NCBI RefSeq assembly: GCF_000406945.1
Contig: NZ_KE136354.1
Coordinates: forward strand, 898,101-962,100
DNA: 64,000 nt
Direction: 5' to 3'
Source: Enterococcus dispar ATCC 51266
Lineage (GTDB): Bacteria; Bacillota; Bacilli; Lactobacillales; Enterococcaceae
Each line of letters begins with the position of its first letter. The stretch's first letter is position 1. The notes under the pieces were generated by a model. The model was not told where the DNA came from and made no database searches. It was given only the letters and a program-made list of their open reading frames with translations. Below are positions 42,054 through 51,127 of this stretch, one piece after another. Position numbers and translations under genes: made by a program.

Positions 42054-42400
42054 CACCAAATGCTGAGACAATCACTTTGACCAAATTATTTGGTAATAAA
42101 CGCGTGCATACCATTCATTTCAACAAAACTGGGGCAAAATGCTTCCACATTAAAGTTCACGAAGGAACAATACACGTTTCACACAACCGCTATAGTATGG
42201 ACAGCGGGAATTGGCTTGATGTGCCTAAAAATGATACTGATACCCAATCTCATCATCTTTTAAAGGCTGGCGAGGAGAAGACTATTCACTATACTATTGG
42301 TAAAATATATCATCAGCCCGATAAAATTTTTATTATGAATCATCATCTCTTTCAGTCAGCCCGTTTTTCTATCTATGAGATTACTGCTGAAAATATTTAG
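42050..42400 (+). CDS. Histidine-rich hypothetical protein in the fluoride operon
   Basis: This 116-residue soluble protein has no recognised family. Twelve histidines, two of them in HH pairs, are spread over alternating polar/hydrophobic strands, suggesting a small beta-rich fold that might bind metal. There is one cysteine (about residue 31) and no signal or membrane segment. Its ATG overlaps the CLC-F stop codon (ATGA), so it is translationally coupled and under the same riboswitch. This points to a role in fluoride tolerance or in metal handling during fluoride stress; that is inference only. Confidence 0.7.
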   Translation: MTPNAETITLTKLFGNKRVHTIHFNKTGAKCFHIKVHEGTIHVSHNRYSMDSGNWLDVPKNDTDTQSHHLLKAGEEKTIHYTIGKIYHQPDKIFIMNHHLFQSARFSIYEITAENI

Positions 42401-42449
42401 TGCTCCCTTGTTTAAGAGAGGTATCATAAATCCGATTAAGAACTTAAAA

Positions 42450-42510
42450 TTATACAAAAATGCCCGCAAAAGTTAGATTTTATCTTCCTTTTGCGGGCAT
42501 TTTGTATAAT
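42450..42510. terminator. Bidirectional terminator between the fluoride operon and nifJ
   Basis: TTATACAAAAATGCCCGCAA (stem continues AAG) pairs with the complement at 42488-42510 around a 15-base loop; A/T runs lie on both sides. Confidence 0.92.
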
Positions 42511-42522
42511 GTTCAATATTTT

Positions 42523-45500
42523 TTATTTCTTCAAATCAGCCAACTGGCTATACACACCAGTTCTTTCTTCCATATCTTGAACTGTTTGTTCAAGCATCTC
42601 ATCCACTTCTTCGGAAGAAGTTTTGATATTCCGTAAAGCAGAAAAACGTACTTGATTTTCTAAAAATTCATTCATCTTCGTAAAATCAACTTTTTTAAAG
42701 TCAATTCGCATTGGATCTTTTCCTTTTTCACGCAAACGTGGATCGTAGCGATACAATTGCCAATAACCACTTTCGACTGCATCTTTGCTTTCTTTAATCG
42801 ACTGACTCATACCACCTTTTAGTCCGTGATTAATACAAGGAGTATAACCAATTATAATTGAAGGCCCAGGATAGCTTTCTGCTTCCAAAATTGCCTTCAG
42901 TGCTTGTTTAGGGTTAGCTTCAATTGAGATTTGTGCAACATAAACATCTTGATAAGCAATCGCCATCATCCCTAAGTCTTTTTTCTTCGTTTTCTTACCA
43001 CCGGCAGCAAATTTTGCAATTGCAGAAGTTGGCGTAGCTTTTGACATCTGGCCCCCGGTATTTGCATACAGTTCATTATCCATCACAAAGATATTCACAT
43101 CTGCTCCAGTTGCTAAAACATGATCAATACCAGAATAGCCAATGTCGTAGGCCCAACCATCGCCACCGACAATCCATTGACTTGGTTTAACAAACATATC
43201 TTGATATTCTAATAATGGAGCGATAGCAGGAGTATTTGCCTCTGATTTCAAAGCAGCTATGACTTTTGCTGCCCGTTGTTGCGTGCCTTTTCCCTCTTGG
43301 GCATGCTCTAACCAATCAACTAATAATGCAGCAGTTTCAGGGGAAACCACATTTTTAGTCAATATGTCTTCGACTGCATTTGCCAAACGTTTCCGTTTGG
43401 TTTCATTGGCAATGTACATACCCAAGCCAAATTCTGCATTATCTTCAAATAAAGAATTTGACCACGCAGGTCCACATCCATTGGCGTTAGTAGTATAAGG
43501 GGTCGCAGGAGAAGATCCCCCCCATATTGAAGAACAACCTGTCGTATTGGCAATCATCATGCGATCGCCATACAATTGCGTTAATAATTTAATATATGGT
43601 GTTTCACCACAACCGGCACAAGCGCCGGAAAATTCTAGCAGCGGCTGCTCAAATTGAGAACCCTTAACAGATTCTTTTTTCACTGGATTTGCTTTTTGAC
43701 GCAATGTCATAGCAAAAGCCCAGTTCATTGCTTCATCTTTCATCTCTTCGTATGGCCGCATCACCAAAGCTTTACCTTTGGCAGGACAAGCTTCAACACA
43801 AAGACCACAGCCGGTACAATCTTCAACTGATACTTGAATACGATATTCCAATCCATCAGCTCCCCGCATCTTACGCGTAATAAAGCCTTCTGGAGCTTCT
43901 TGTGCCTCATCTTCATCAGCAAGAAAAGGTCGAATCGCCGCATGGGGACAAATAAAAGCACATTCATTACATTGGGTACAAGCATCTGGCAACCACTGCG
44001 GCACTTCTAAAGCAATCCCACGTTTTTCATAAGCGGCAGATCCCATTGCCATCGTGCCACCTAACATGTCGTTGTCCATTAAATCTTTAACAGAAAGGCT
44101 GTTGCCTTCTTGGCGATTAATCGGTTCTAAAATATTACGAATATAAGCCGGTTTATTGGAATCCTCTTCGGGCTTTCTAACTCTTACTTGAACGTCTCTC
44201 CACTCGCTTGGTACTTCCACTTTTATCAAAGATTCAAATGTTTCATCAATGGCATGCCAGTTATTTTCTACTAATTTCATTGATTTTTTACCGTAAGCAT
44301 TTTGGACTTCTTGTTTTAATAATGGTAAGAATGTGTTTCGATCCATGATGTCTGTTACTTCAAAGAATGCAGCAGAACAAACCGTATTGATGCGACGTCC
44401 TAAACCATTTTTGATAGAAATATCCATCGCGTTGACAATGTAAAAATTAATGTTATGCATAGCCAAATATTTTTTTAAATGACTTGGCAAGTTTTTCTTC
44501 ACTTTTTCTTCGTCCCAGACAGTATTAAGTAAAAAAGTTCCACCATCTTTTAGTCCTTTTAACAAATCATACTGATGGATATAGGCGCTATTATGACAGG
44601 CAATATAGTCAGCAGATTCCACGTTATATGTCGAACGAATTTCATGGTCACCAAAACGCAAATGAGAGATGGTTAAGCCACCTGATTTTTTTGAATCATA
44701 GGCAAAGTAAGCTTGGGCATATTGATTGGTATTATTGCCAATAATTTTAATCGCTTGTTTGTTTGCTCCCACTGTACCATCGGAACCAAACCCCCAGAAT
44801 TTTGCCTGAAAAGTGCTTGGCGCAGTTAAATCCAAAATTTCAGATTGTGGTAAAGACAGGTGGGTAACATCATCTTTAATTCCAATCGTAAAACGGTATT
44901 TTAATTGCTCAGGAGGCAGCAACAAATGATCAAAAACAGTCACAATTTGATCTGGCGTTACATCTTTTGATGCAATTCCATAACGACCACCAATAACAAT
45001 CGGACGATTAACGTGACGGTATAAGACGCTTTGGACATCTAATAATAATGGTTCACCATCAGACCCGGGCTCTTTTGTTCGATCTAAAACAGCAATGCGT
45101 TCCACTGTAGAAGGTAAGTTTTTCAACATATTTTCAGCTGGGAAAGGACGATATAAATGAATATTCAAATGCCCTACTTTACGTCCTTGCTTATTTAAAT
45201 AATCCACCGTTTGCTGAATTGTTGGAGAAACAGAACCCATCGAGATAATAACTTCAGTAGCTGCAGGATCTCCGTAGTAATTGGTTAGATCATAGTCGGT
45301 ACCGCGTAAGTCATTAATTTTCCCCATATATTTTTGTACTATCGGCAAAATATTATCGTAATATTGATTAACAGTTTCTCTTTGTTGAAAATGAATATCA
45401 GGATTTTGAGCAGTACCTGAAACAGTCGGATGATTAGGATTCATTCCGCGCTGACGGAATTTTTGCAATTCTTCCCAATTTACCATTGCCTTTAAATCTT

Positions 45501-46065
45501 CATAAGCCAATACTTCAATTTTTTGTAATTCGTGACTAGTCCGAAACCCATCAAAGAAGTTCATAAAAGGTAAACTACCTTCAATTGAGGCCAGATGCGC
45601 CACAGCAGACAAGTCCATTACTTCTTGCACGCTGGATTCAGCCAACATACAAAAACCCGTTTGTCTTGCTGCCATTACATCGCTGTGATCACCAAAAATG
45701 GATAAAGCATTTGTTGACACTGCTCGTGCCGCAACGTGAAACACAGTTGGCAAAAGTTCACCCGCGATTTTAAACATATTTGGAATCATCAAAAGTAAGC
45801 CTTGTGATGCTGTATAGGTCGTGGTTAAAACACCTGTTTTTAAGGAACCGTGAACAGTACCAGCTGCGCCTGCTTCTGACTGCAATTCTACTAAATTAAC
45901 AGGTTCACCAAAAATATTACGTTGTTGGTTAACAGAAGACCATTCATCGACCATTTCCGCCATTGTTGAGCTTGGCGTGATCGGATAGATTGCTGCGACT
46001 TCCGTAAAGGCATACGATACGTAAGCTGCGGCGGTATTCCCATCCATCGTTTTCATTTTTTTCAT
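42523..46065 (-). CDS. nifJ: Pyruvate:flavodoxin/ferredoxin oxidoreductase
   Basis: This 1180-residue homodimeric enzyme converts pyruvate and CoA to acetyl-CoA, CO2 and reduced flavodoxin. Domain order: pyruvate-binding N-terminal domain (YPITPSSTMAE near 27), domain II, the gamma domain (FWGFGSDGTVGANKQAIKII near 424), a two-cluster ferredoxin domain (CTQCNECAFICP near 696 and CTGCGLCVEACP near 752), and the thiamine-diphosphate domain (CAGCGETPY, GGDGWAYDIGYSGIDH). Full family length. ATG at 46065 has GAGGTG six bases upstream; the GTG inside that site is rejected. Last gene of the flavodoxin-nfnA-nfnB-nifJ operon. Confidence 0.96.
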   Translation of the reverse strand: MKKMKTMDGNTAAAYVSYAFTEVAAIYPITPSSTMAEMVDEWSSVNQQRNIFGEPVNLVELQSEAGAAGTVHGSLKTGVLTTTYTASQGLLLMIPNMFKIAGELLPTVFHVAARAVSTNALSIFGDHSDVMAARQTGFCMLAESSVQEVMDLSAVAHLASIEGSLPFMNFFDGFRTSHELQKIEVLAYEDLKAMVNWEELQKFRQRGMNPNHPTVSGTAQNPDIHFQQRETVNQYYDNILPIVQKYMGKINDLRGTDYDLTNYYGDPAATEVIISMGSVSPTIQQTVDYLNKQGRKVGHLNIHLYRPFPAENMLKNLPSTVERIAVLDRTKEPGSDGEPLLLDVQSVLYRHVNRPIVIGGRYGIASKDVTPDQIVTVFDHLLLPPEQLKYRFTIGIKDDVTHLSLPQSEILDLTAPSTFQAKFWGFGSDGTVGANKQAIKIIGNNTNQYAQAYFAYDSKKSGGLTISHLRFGDHEIRSTYNVESADYIACHNSAYIHQYDLLKGLKDGGTFLLNTVWDEEKVKKNLPSHLKKYLAMHNINFYIVNAMDISIKNGLGRRINTVCSAAFFEVTDIMDRNTFLPLLKQEVQNAYGKKSMKLVENNWHAIDETFESLIKVEVPSEWRDVQVRVRKPEEDSNKPAYIRNILEPINRQEGNSLSVKDLMDNDMLGGTMAMGSAAYEKRGIALEVPQWLPDACTQCNECAFICPHAAIRPFLADEDEAQEAPEGFITRKMRGADGLEYRIQVSVEDCTGCGLCVEACPAKGKALVMRPYEEMKDEAMNWAFAMTLRQKANPVKKESVKGSQFEQPLLEFSGACAGCGETPYIKLLTQLYGDRMMIANTTGCSSIWGGSSPATPYTTNANGCGPAWSNSLFEDNAEFGLGMYIANETKRKRLANAVEDILTKNVVSPETAALLVDWLEHAQEGKGTQQRAAKVIAALKSEANTPAIAPLLEYQDMFVKPSQWIVGGDGWAYDIGYSGIDHVLATGADVNIFVMDNELYANTGGQMSKATPTSAIAKFAAGGKKTKKKDLGMMAIAYQDVYVAQISIEANPKQALKAILEAESYPGPSIIIGYTPCINHGLKGGMSQSIKESKDAVESGYWQLYRYDPRLREKGKDPMRIDFKKVDFTKMNEFLENQVRFSALRNIKTSSEEVDEMLEQTVQDMEERTGVYSQLADLKK

Positions 46066-46116
46066 TCCGTTCACCTCACTTAAAGTTATGACAAAAAAGT
46101 CATAAATACTTTGCTA

Positions 46117-47520
46117 TTATACATGGAGTTTTTGATTTTGGATATAGCTGTCGATTTGTGTCGCGGCAATTTTTCCAGCGCCCATCGCCAAAATAACTGT
46201 TGCAGCTCCAGTAACGATATCTCCACCAGCAAATACACCGGGGATATTAGTTTCACCCGTGCTTGTATTGGCATCAATATAGCCCCACTGGTTAAGTTGT
46301 AGTTGCTCAAATGTGTCCAATAAGATGCGATTAGAGCCTTGCCCAATTGCTTCAATGGCAGTATCTGCTTCTACAATAAAGTCACTGTCACAAATCGCTT
46401 CGGGACGACGTCTACCCGATTCATCGGGTTCGCCTAATGTCATTTTTACACACTTCACTGCTTTTAATTTTCCCCTACTATCACTAATATATTCAATTGG
46501 ATTTGTTAACCAATGATAGTGAATACCTTCTTCAATCGAATGATGATATTCTTCTTCTCTGGCTGGCAACTCTTCTTTGGAACGACGATAGATAACCGCA
46601 ACGTTTTCTGCTCCCAAGCGTTTTGCAGAGCGAGCTGCATCCATTGCCACATTACCACCACCAATGACGACTACATTTTTTGAAGATTGAACAGGCGTAT
46701 CGTAATTTGGAAAATCATAGGCTTTCATCAAATTGATTCGCGTTAAATATTCACTGGAACTATAAACACCATTTAGCGACGTGCCAGGAATGCCCATAAA
46801 ATTGGGAGCTCCCGCTCCAACTGCAAGATAGCAGGCATCAAAATCTGCTTGAATTTCCGCCATTGTAATTGTTTTTCCCACGACAACATTGGTTTCAATA
46901 GTTACACCTTGGGCAATAATGGATTCAATTTCTTTTTGAACAATTTCTTTAGGTAAACGAAATTCAGGAATTCCATAAGTTAAAACACCACCTGCTGCGT
47001 GCAAGGCTTCAAAAATAGTGACGTCATATCCTAATTTAGCTAAGTCGCCAGCGGCAGTTAAGCCAGAAGGTCCAGAGCCAATCACGGCGACTTTTCCTTT
47101 ATCTTTTGGATTGTTCACTGCTTCCAGCGGTTGTTGCAACGCCCAGTCTGCCACTAAACGTTCTAATTTTCCGATTGCGACCGGTTCAAATTTCTTTGAG
47201 CGCCCTAAGCGACACGTCATTTCACATTGTTTTTCTTGCGGACAAACGCGACCACAAATTGCGGGTAAGTTTGTATATTTGCGAAGTACTTCGTGAGCTG
47301 CTTGCATATCTCCAGCTTCAATATATTTAATAAAACCCGGTATATCAATCATAACCGGGCAATTTTGAATACAAGGAGCATTTTTACACTGTAAACATCT
47401 TGCAGCCTCCAATTGTCCCTCCTCTAAGCTATAGCCTAAAGCAACTTCAGAAAAATTGTGCTTGCGTATTTCAGGAGCTTGCTCACGCATAGGCGTTTTC
47501 GTATAACTACGCTTTGCCAT
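46117..47520 (-). CDS. nfnB: NfnB-type NADPH:ferredoxin oxidoreductase large subunit
   Basis: This 467-residue flavoprotein resembles the small subunit of glutamate synthase, but its neighbour NfnA marks it as NfnB of the bifurcating NADH-dependent ferredoxin:NADP oxidoreductase. Two [4Fe-4S] sites are seen: Cys42/45/50/54 and Cys89/93/99/103. The FAD site is GSGPSGL (about 148) and the NADPH site GGGNVAMDAARSAKRLGA. A second FAD stretch, GVFAGGDIVTGAATVILAM, is near the end. The length matches known NfnB. ATG at 47520, with GGAGG seven bases upstream, overlaps the nfnA stop by 14 bases. No large glutamate synthase subunit is adjacent. Confidence 0.88.
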   Translation of the reverse strand: MAKRSYTKTPMREQAPEIRKHNFSEVALGYSLEEGQLEAARCLQCKNAPCIQNCPVMIDIPGFIKYIEAGDMQAAHEVLRKYTNLPAICGRVCPQEKQCEMTCRLGRSKKFEPVAIGKLERLVADWALQQPLEAVNNPKDKGKVAVIGSGPSGLTAAGDLAKLGYDVTIFEALHAAGGVLTYGIPEFRLPKEIVQKEIESIIAQGVTIETNVVVGKTITMAEIQADFDACYLAVGAGAPNFMGIPGTSLNGVYSSSEYLTRINLMKAYDFPNYDTPVQSSKNVVVIGGGNVAMDAARSAKRLGAENVAVIYRRSKEELPAREEEYHHSIEEGIHYHWLTNPIEYISDSRGKLKAVKCVKMTLGEPDESGRRRPEAICDSDFIVEADTAIEAIGQGSNRILLDTFEQLQLNQWGYIDANTSTGETNIPGVFAGGDIVTGAATVILAMGAGKIAATQIDSYIQNQKLHV

Positions 47521-48346
47521 TTTGCATTCCTCCTTTAAGTAGGTTAGCAGCAACCTTTTCTTCATTGGAATACTGTTGCATCCGATTAATAAATTCATCC
47601 CAATCTACACTAGCACCTAAAAATTCCGGTCCATCGACACAGGCAAACCTGATTTGGTTATCTATCGTAACACGACAACCGCCACACATGCCGGTTCCAT
47701 CTACCATAATCGGATTTAAAGATACAAAAATAGGGATTCCCGCTTCATTGGCTGTTAAAGTTGAAAACTTCATCATCATACTGGGTCCAATTGCCCATGC
47801 AGTGTCAATTTTTTCTTTAGCAAAGATCGCTTTCATAGCATCTGTAACTAGTCCCTTTTCTCCTAAAGAACCATCATCGGTCATTAGATAAAGTTCATCT
47901 GAATATTTTTCACATTCCGTTGCTAAAATCATTAAATCTTTGTTTTTAGCCCCTAAAATGGTGATTACTTTATTGTCAGCTTCTTTTAAAGCTTTAATAA
48001 TTGGAAACAGTGCCGCAATTCCGACACCGCCTCCAACAAGTAATACGGTTCCATATTTTTCAATTTCCGTGGCTTTTCCTAATGGTCCTACTAAGTCAAG
48101 TAAACTATCACCGACTTGCAGTTGCGCTAAATCAGCAGTAGATTTACCGATAACTTGGAAAATGAGGCGAACAAGCCCTTTTTTAGAGCATGTATCTACT
48201 ACTGTTAAAGGAATTCGCTCACCATTATCGTCGATGCGCAAAATAACGAATTGGCCAGCCTGAGCTTTTTGGGCAATCCGTGGTGCTTCAACAAAGATTT
48301 CAAATTCGATTGGATTTAATTCGTTTTTCTCAATTATTTTAAACAA
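47507..48346 (-). CDS. nfnA: NfnA-type NADH:ferredoxin oxidoreductase small subunit
   Basis: This 279-residue FAD/NAD-binding protein of the PyrK/SudB group has an N-terminal FAD barrel (RIPLTVVDT near 44), the NAD site LLVGGGVGIAALFPII (about 102-117) and a C-terminal [2Fe-2S] site in VDGTGMCGGCRVTI plus FACVDGPEF. With NfnB it forms the complex that couples NADH, NADPH and reduced ferredoxin or flavodoxin. The identification as NfnA rather than PyrK rests on the adjoining nfnB; pyrD in this window is class 1A and needs no PyrK. Confidence 0.88.
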   Translation of the reverse strand: MFKIIEKNELNPIEFEIFVEAPRIAQKAQAGQFVILRIDDNGERIPLTVVDTCSKKGLVRLIFQVIGKSTADLAQLQVGDSLLDLVGPLGKATEIEKYGTVLLVGGGVGIAALFPIIKALKEADNKVITILGAKNKDLMILATECEKYSDELYLMTDDGSLGEKGLVTDAMKAIFAKEKIDTAWAIGPSMMMKFSTLTANEAGIPIFVSLNPIMVDGTGMCGGCRVTIDNQIRFACVDGPEFLGASVDWDEFINRMQQYSNEEKVAANLLKGGMQNGKA

Positions 48347-48370
48347 CGAAAATCAGACTCCTTCTCTAAT

Positions 48371-48814
48371 CTATGCTTTTGTTAAAGCTGTCACAAAAAC
48401 TTTCAACACCTCTTCATCTTCATCATCGGCATCATTTTCAATTTTAACTAATTGCGCCCCACGTTTTGCACCCGTTTTTTCAAATGCTTGATCAAAATCA
48501 ACTGCTGCTTGACAGAAGTAATCCGGATATAATTCACTATCACCAGATCCTACAACCCCAAATACTTTTCCATCTAATTCAAAGTCAGGTAAATCATCAT
48601 AGAAATCTTCTAAATCAAAGGGAACTTCTCCATCACCATCCGTATAAGTTGCCACTACACAAATATCTGCATCTTCAAAGGTTGAATCATCTGCATCATC
48701 TGCTTCAACTCTTTCTACGTCAATATCTAAGGCTTTAAAAGCGTCTTCTAGAATTTCTGAAATTCCTTCTGTGTTTCCTGTTGCACTTGCATATACGATT
48801 TTTGCTACTGTCAT
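48371..48814 (-). CDS. Flavodoxin
   Basis: This 147-residue short-chain flavodoxin carries electrons at low potential with FMN. The FMN phosphate loop is SATGNTEGI (Ser10-Thr15 core), with TYTDGDGEVP (about 55-64) and VVGSGDSELYPDYFC as the other FMN contacts. The protein is very acidic, as is usual. It is the first gene of the operon, and so the likely redox partner of NifJ and NfnAB in place of a ferredoxin. GAGGAGG precedes the ATG. Confidence 0.94.
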   Translation of the reverse strand: MTVAKIVYASATGNTEGISEILEDAFKALDIDVERVEADDADDSTFEDADICVVATYTDGDGEVPFDLEDFYDDLPDFELDGKVFGVVGSGDSELYPDYFCQAAVDFDQAFEKTGAKRGAQLVKIENDADDEDEEVLKVFVTALTKA

Positions 48815-48858
48815 TATTATTCCTCCTCGGATATTCGAAATATTTTTAAATTCAATTC

Positions 48859-48883
48859 ATTATAGTAATTAATACTTAATCAC
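48859..48883 (-). promoter_or_regulatory. Promoter and candidate operator of the flavodoxin-nifJ operon
   Basis: The -10 is TATAAT (48859-48864) on the minus strand. Directly upstream, at 48865-48883 and covering the spacer and -35 zone, is the imperfect palindrome GTnATTAA-N3-TTAATnAC. No good -35 is present. The TTAATCACATT half recurs inverted at 48968-48978. Confidence 0.5.
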
Positions 48884-49110
48884 ATTTTACTTCATTCCAG
48901 ATAAGAACTAAACAAAATTTGGCATTTTTTTCAGCTTTCCTTCGCTTATAACAGCCTTTTTTATTCTTAATGTGATTAAATAAGTTCTATTATAACCGAT
49001 TACCTAAATATGCGGATAATCATTTTGTAATCCCCCGAAAGTCTTTTTTATCTTCAACCTGACATTCATACTGCCCATAGAGCTCTTTTTAACCTTTTTA
49101 GCTATCAAAG
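48884..49110. other. Intergenic stretch, no gene seen
   Basis: AT-rich region between ribF and the flavodoxin promoter. Apart from the inverted copy of the operator half-site near 48968, nothing is supported. Confidence 0.45.
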
Positions 49111-49122
49111 CATTTTTCGGGT

Positions 49123-49164
49123 AACTAAAAAGAAGTCTACCTTTTAGTAAACTTCTTTTTAGTT
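49123..49164 (-). terminator. Terminator of truB-ribF
   Basis: Minus strand AACTAAAAAGAAGT / ACTTCTTTTTAGTT hairpin beginning at the ribF stop codon. No long T run follows. Confidence 0.7.
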
Positions 49165-50102
49165 TATTTATTAAAATAGTCTCGGGTATCTTCTTCGTCT
49201 TGATTTAGTTGTTTTATTAGACCTTCAGCTCCAGCAAATTTTACTTGCTTGCGAATAAGATGATTAAAGCGAACACGAACAGTTTCACCATAGATGTCTT
49301 TATTAAAATCCAGAATAAAAACTTCAACCGTTAGTTTTCTACCTTCGCCAAAAGTATCGTTATGGCCTATTGAGCCCATGGCTTGATACCACTTATCTGC
49401 TACTTTGATTTCTGAAACATAAACGCCTTCCATCGGTAAACGTACACTATTTTTAAACCGAATATTTGCGGTGGGATAGCCCAAAGTCCGACCCCTTGCG
49501 TCGCCATGAACCACAGTTCCTTCGATTTCATAAATATAGCCGAGTAATTTTGCTACTTCTTCCATATTCCCTTCATCTAATAAATCACGAATTCTGGTTG
49601 AGCTAATTTTCTCGCCAGTCAAGGTTTCTTTAGGGATGGTAACAATTTCAAAACGGTCTTTGGCATATTGGGGTAAATGAGCTACGTCTGCGATATCTTT
49701 GGGACCATAAGTATAGTCAAACCCACTTACAGCAGCTATGGCATGTAGACCCACAATATACTGGTCTACAAAATCTTGTGGTTTTAAATGAGCAAAATTA
49801 GAAGTAAATTCAATTTCGTATAAATAATCCACTCCGAGGTGCTCCATGTGATATTCTTTTTGTTCTAAAGTGGTAAGATACTTTAAATTTTCTCCCTCTT
49901 GTTTTTTAAAAACGACAGAAGGATGCTGATTGAAAGTCATTACAGCTAATTTTACCCCTTTTTGTTGCGCTAACTCTTTCCCAGCTAAAATAACCTTTTG
50001 ATGTCCGCGGTGAACACCATCAAAAAAACCTAAGACAAGTACAACGGGTTCATCAGGAATTTGTTTTTTTGTATAAGGATGATGAATTTGGATAATTTTC
50101 AC
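49164..50102 (-). CDS. ribF: Bifunctional riboflavin kinase/FAD synthetase
   Basis: This 312-residue enzyme makes FMN then FAD from riboflavin. The N-terminal FAD synthetase domain has the nucleotidyltransferase motif LGFFDGVHRGHQKVI (about 24-38) and ISSTRIRDLL. The C-terminal kinase domain has GRTLGYPTANI and the TVEVFILDFNKDIYG segment. It starts with GTG four bases after truB, using a GAGG in the truB 3' end. It would supply FMN/FAD to the flavodoxin and Nfn proteins encoded next door, though the operons are separate. Confidence 0.96.
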   Translation of the reverse strand: MKIIQIHHPYTKKQIPDEPVVLVLGFFDGVHRGHQKVILAGKELAQQKGVKLAVMTFNQHPSVVFKKQEGENLKYLTTLEQKEYHMEHLGVDYLYEIEFTSNFAHLKPQDFVDQYIVGLHAIAAVSGFDYTYGPKDIADVAHLPQYAKDRFEIVTIPKETLTGEKISSTRIRDLLDEGNMEEVAKLLGYIYEIEGTVVHGDARGRTLGYPTANIRFKNSVRLPMEGVYVSEIKVADKWYQAMGSIGHNDTFGEGRKLTVEVFILDFNKDIYGETVRVRFNHLIRKQVKFAGAEGLIKQLNQDEEDTRDYFNK

Positions 50103-50106
50103 AATA

Positions 50107-51030
50107 TTAGACCTCGGTTCGTAACATTTTTAAAGGCTTTAATTTATTTTTTTCTTTTGGGTTGTTCTCATATAAGGCTACAACTTTGTCTTCATAATAT
50201 AAAGCAATTGGTTTACTTGGCATTTGTTTAAGACCAAACACATCAGGTGATAATCGCATACCATTTTTTACTTGCTGCCAAATTTTATCGGTAATGGTAA
50301 CTTTGTCAAAAGACGATATACCATATTCAATCGGTAGTAAATATTCAGTAATAGTATTATTTGCAACCGCATCCGCTACTTGGGCTAAAGTCAGTGCTTG
50401 GGCAGGCTTTAGCCCCCCACTTTCCAAACGAGTTAAATCAGACATGTGGGCTGCTGCTCCCAGTTTCTTACCTGTATCTACTGCTAAAGTACGCACATAG
50501 GTCCCTTTGCCACAAACAACTTCAAACCGCCAACTTTGGGTTTTATTTTGTTTGTCATATTCTGGTTCACTTGTACGGCAAAAACTATCAATCTGTGCTT
50601 TACGTTGTGGTCGTTCTACCTCTAAACCTGCTCGCGCATATTCATATAGACGTTTTCCATTGACTTTAACTGCTGAATACAGCGGTGGAATTTGAATAAT
50701 TTCTCCTTCCATTTGTTTCATAACGCCATCAATTTCATTCATACTAAAAGGCGTTTCAATCGGCGTTGTCGCTATTACATCACCAGAGGCATCTTCTGTG
50801 GTAGTAGCAAAGCCCAACGTAATTTCACCTGTATAAATTTTCCCACTATCTTGCATGAATTCAATCACTTTGGTCCCTTTACCAATACAAATAGGTAAAA
50901 TGCCATCAACATCTGGATCAAGGGTACCACCATGACCGATTTTTTTTGTTTTTAAAATTTTGCGTAATTTGAACACGCAGTCATGACTGGTCATCCCGCG
51001 TTCTTTCCATAAAGCTAAAATGCCGTCCAT
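50107..51030 (-). CDS. truB: tRNA pseudouridine(55) synthase
   Basis: This 307-residue enzyme makes pseudouridine at position 55 of tRNA. The catalytic aspartate lies in GHGGTLDPDVDGILP (about 33-47). KVNGKRLYEYAR and the GTYVRTLAVDTGKKLGAAAHM segments are also typical, and a PUA-like C-terminal part follows. GAGGAG precedes the ATG. It is followed by ribF, and a terminator separates it from rbfA. Confidence 0.96.
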   Translation of the reverse strand: MDGILALWKERGMTSHDCVFKLRKILKTKKIGHGGTLDPDVDGILPICIGKGTKVIEFMQDSGKIYTGEITLGFATTTEDASGDVIATTPIETPFSMNEIDGVMKQMEGEIIQIPPLYSAVKVNGKRLYEYARAGLEVERPQRKAQIDSFCRTSEPEYDKQNKTQSWRFEVVCGKGTYVRTLAVDTGKKLGAAAHMSDLTRLESGGLKPAQALTLAQVADAVANNTITEYLLPIEYGISSFDKVTITDKIWQQVKNGMRLSPDVFGLKQMPSKPIALYYEDKVVALYENNPKEKNKLKPLKMLRTEV

Positions 51031-51077
51031 TCTAACTCCTCGCTATCTCTAAATTCATTTCAACTGCCCCATTATAG

Positions 51078-51123
51078 CAGAAAAAGAGTCTCTTCAAAAG
51101 GTTTCCCTTTTAAAGAGACTCTC
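51078..51123 (-). terminator. Terminator between rbfA and truB
   Basis: Minus strand AGAGTCTCTTTAAAAGG / CCTTTTGAAGAGACTCT followed by TTTTTC. Confidence 0.9.
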
Positions 51124-51127
51124 ATCA

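Noticed and set aside
46117-47520. Glutamate synthase small subunit (gltD)
   Set aside because: There is no large subunit nearby, while an NfnA partner overlaps it and the length fits NfnB.
47507-48346. PyrK electron-transfer subunit of dihydroorotate dehydrogenase B
   Set aside because: Its neighbours are nfnB and nifJ, and the pyrD in this window is the class 1A type that does not use PyrK.
48865-48883. Rex or FNR operator at the flavodoxin promoter
   Set aside because: The palindrome GTnATTAA-N3-TTAATnAC does not match TTGTGAN6TCACAA or TTGATN4ATCAA.
50294-50898. Several plus-strand frames opposite truB
   Set aside because: They are shadows of the truB coding frame with no ribosome sites or promoters.
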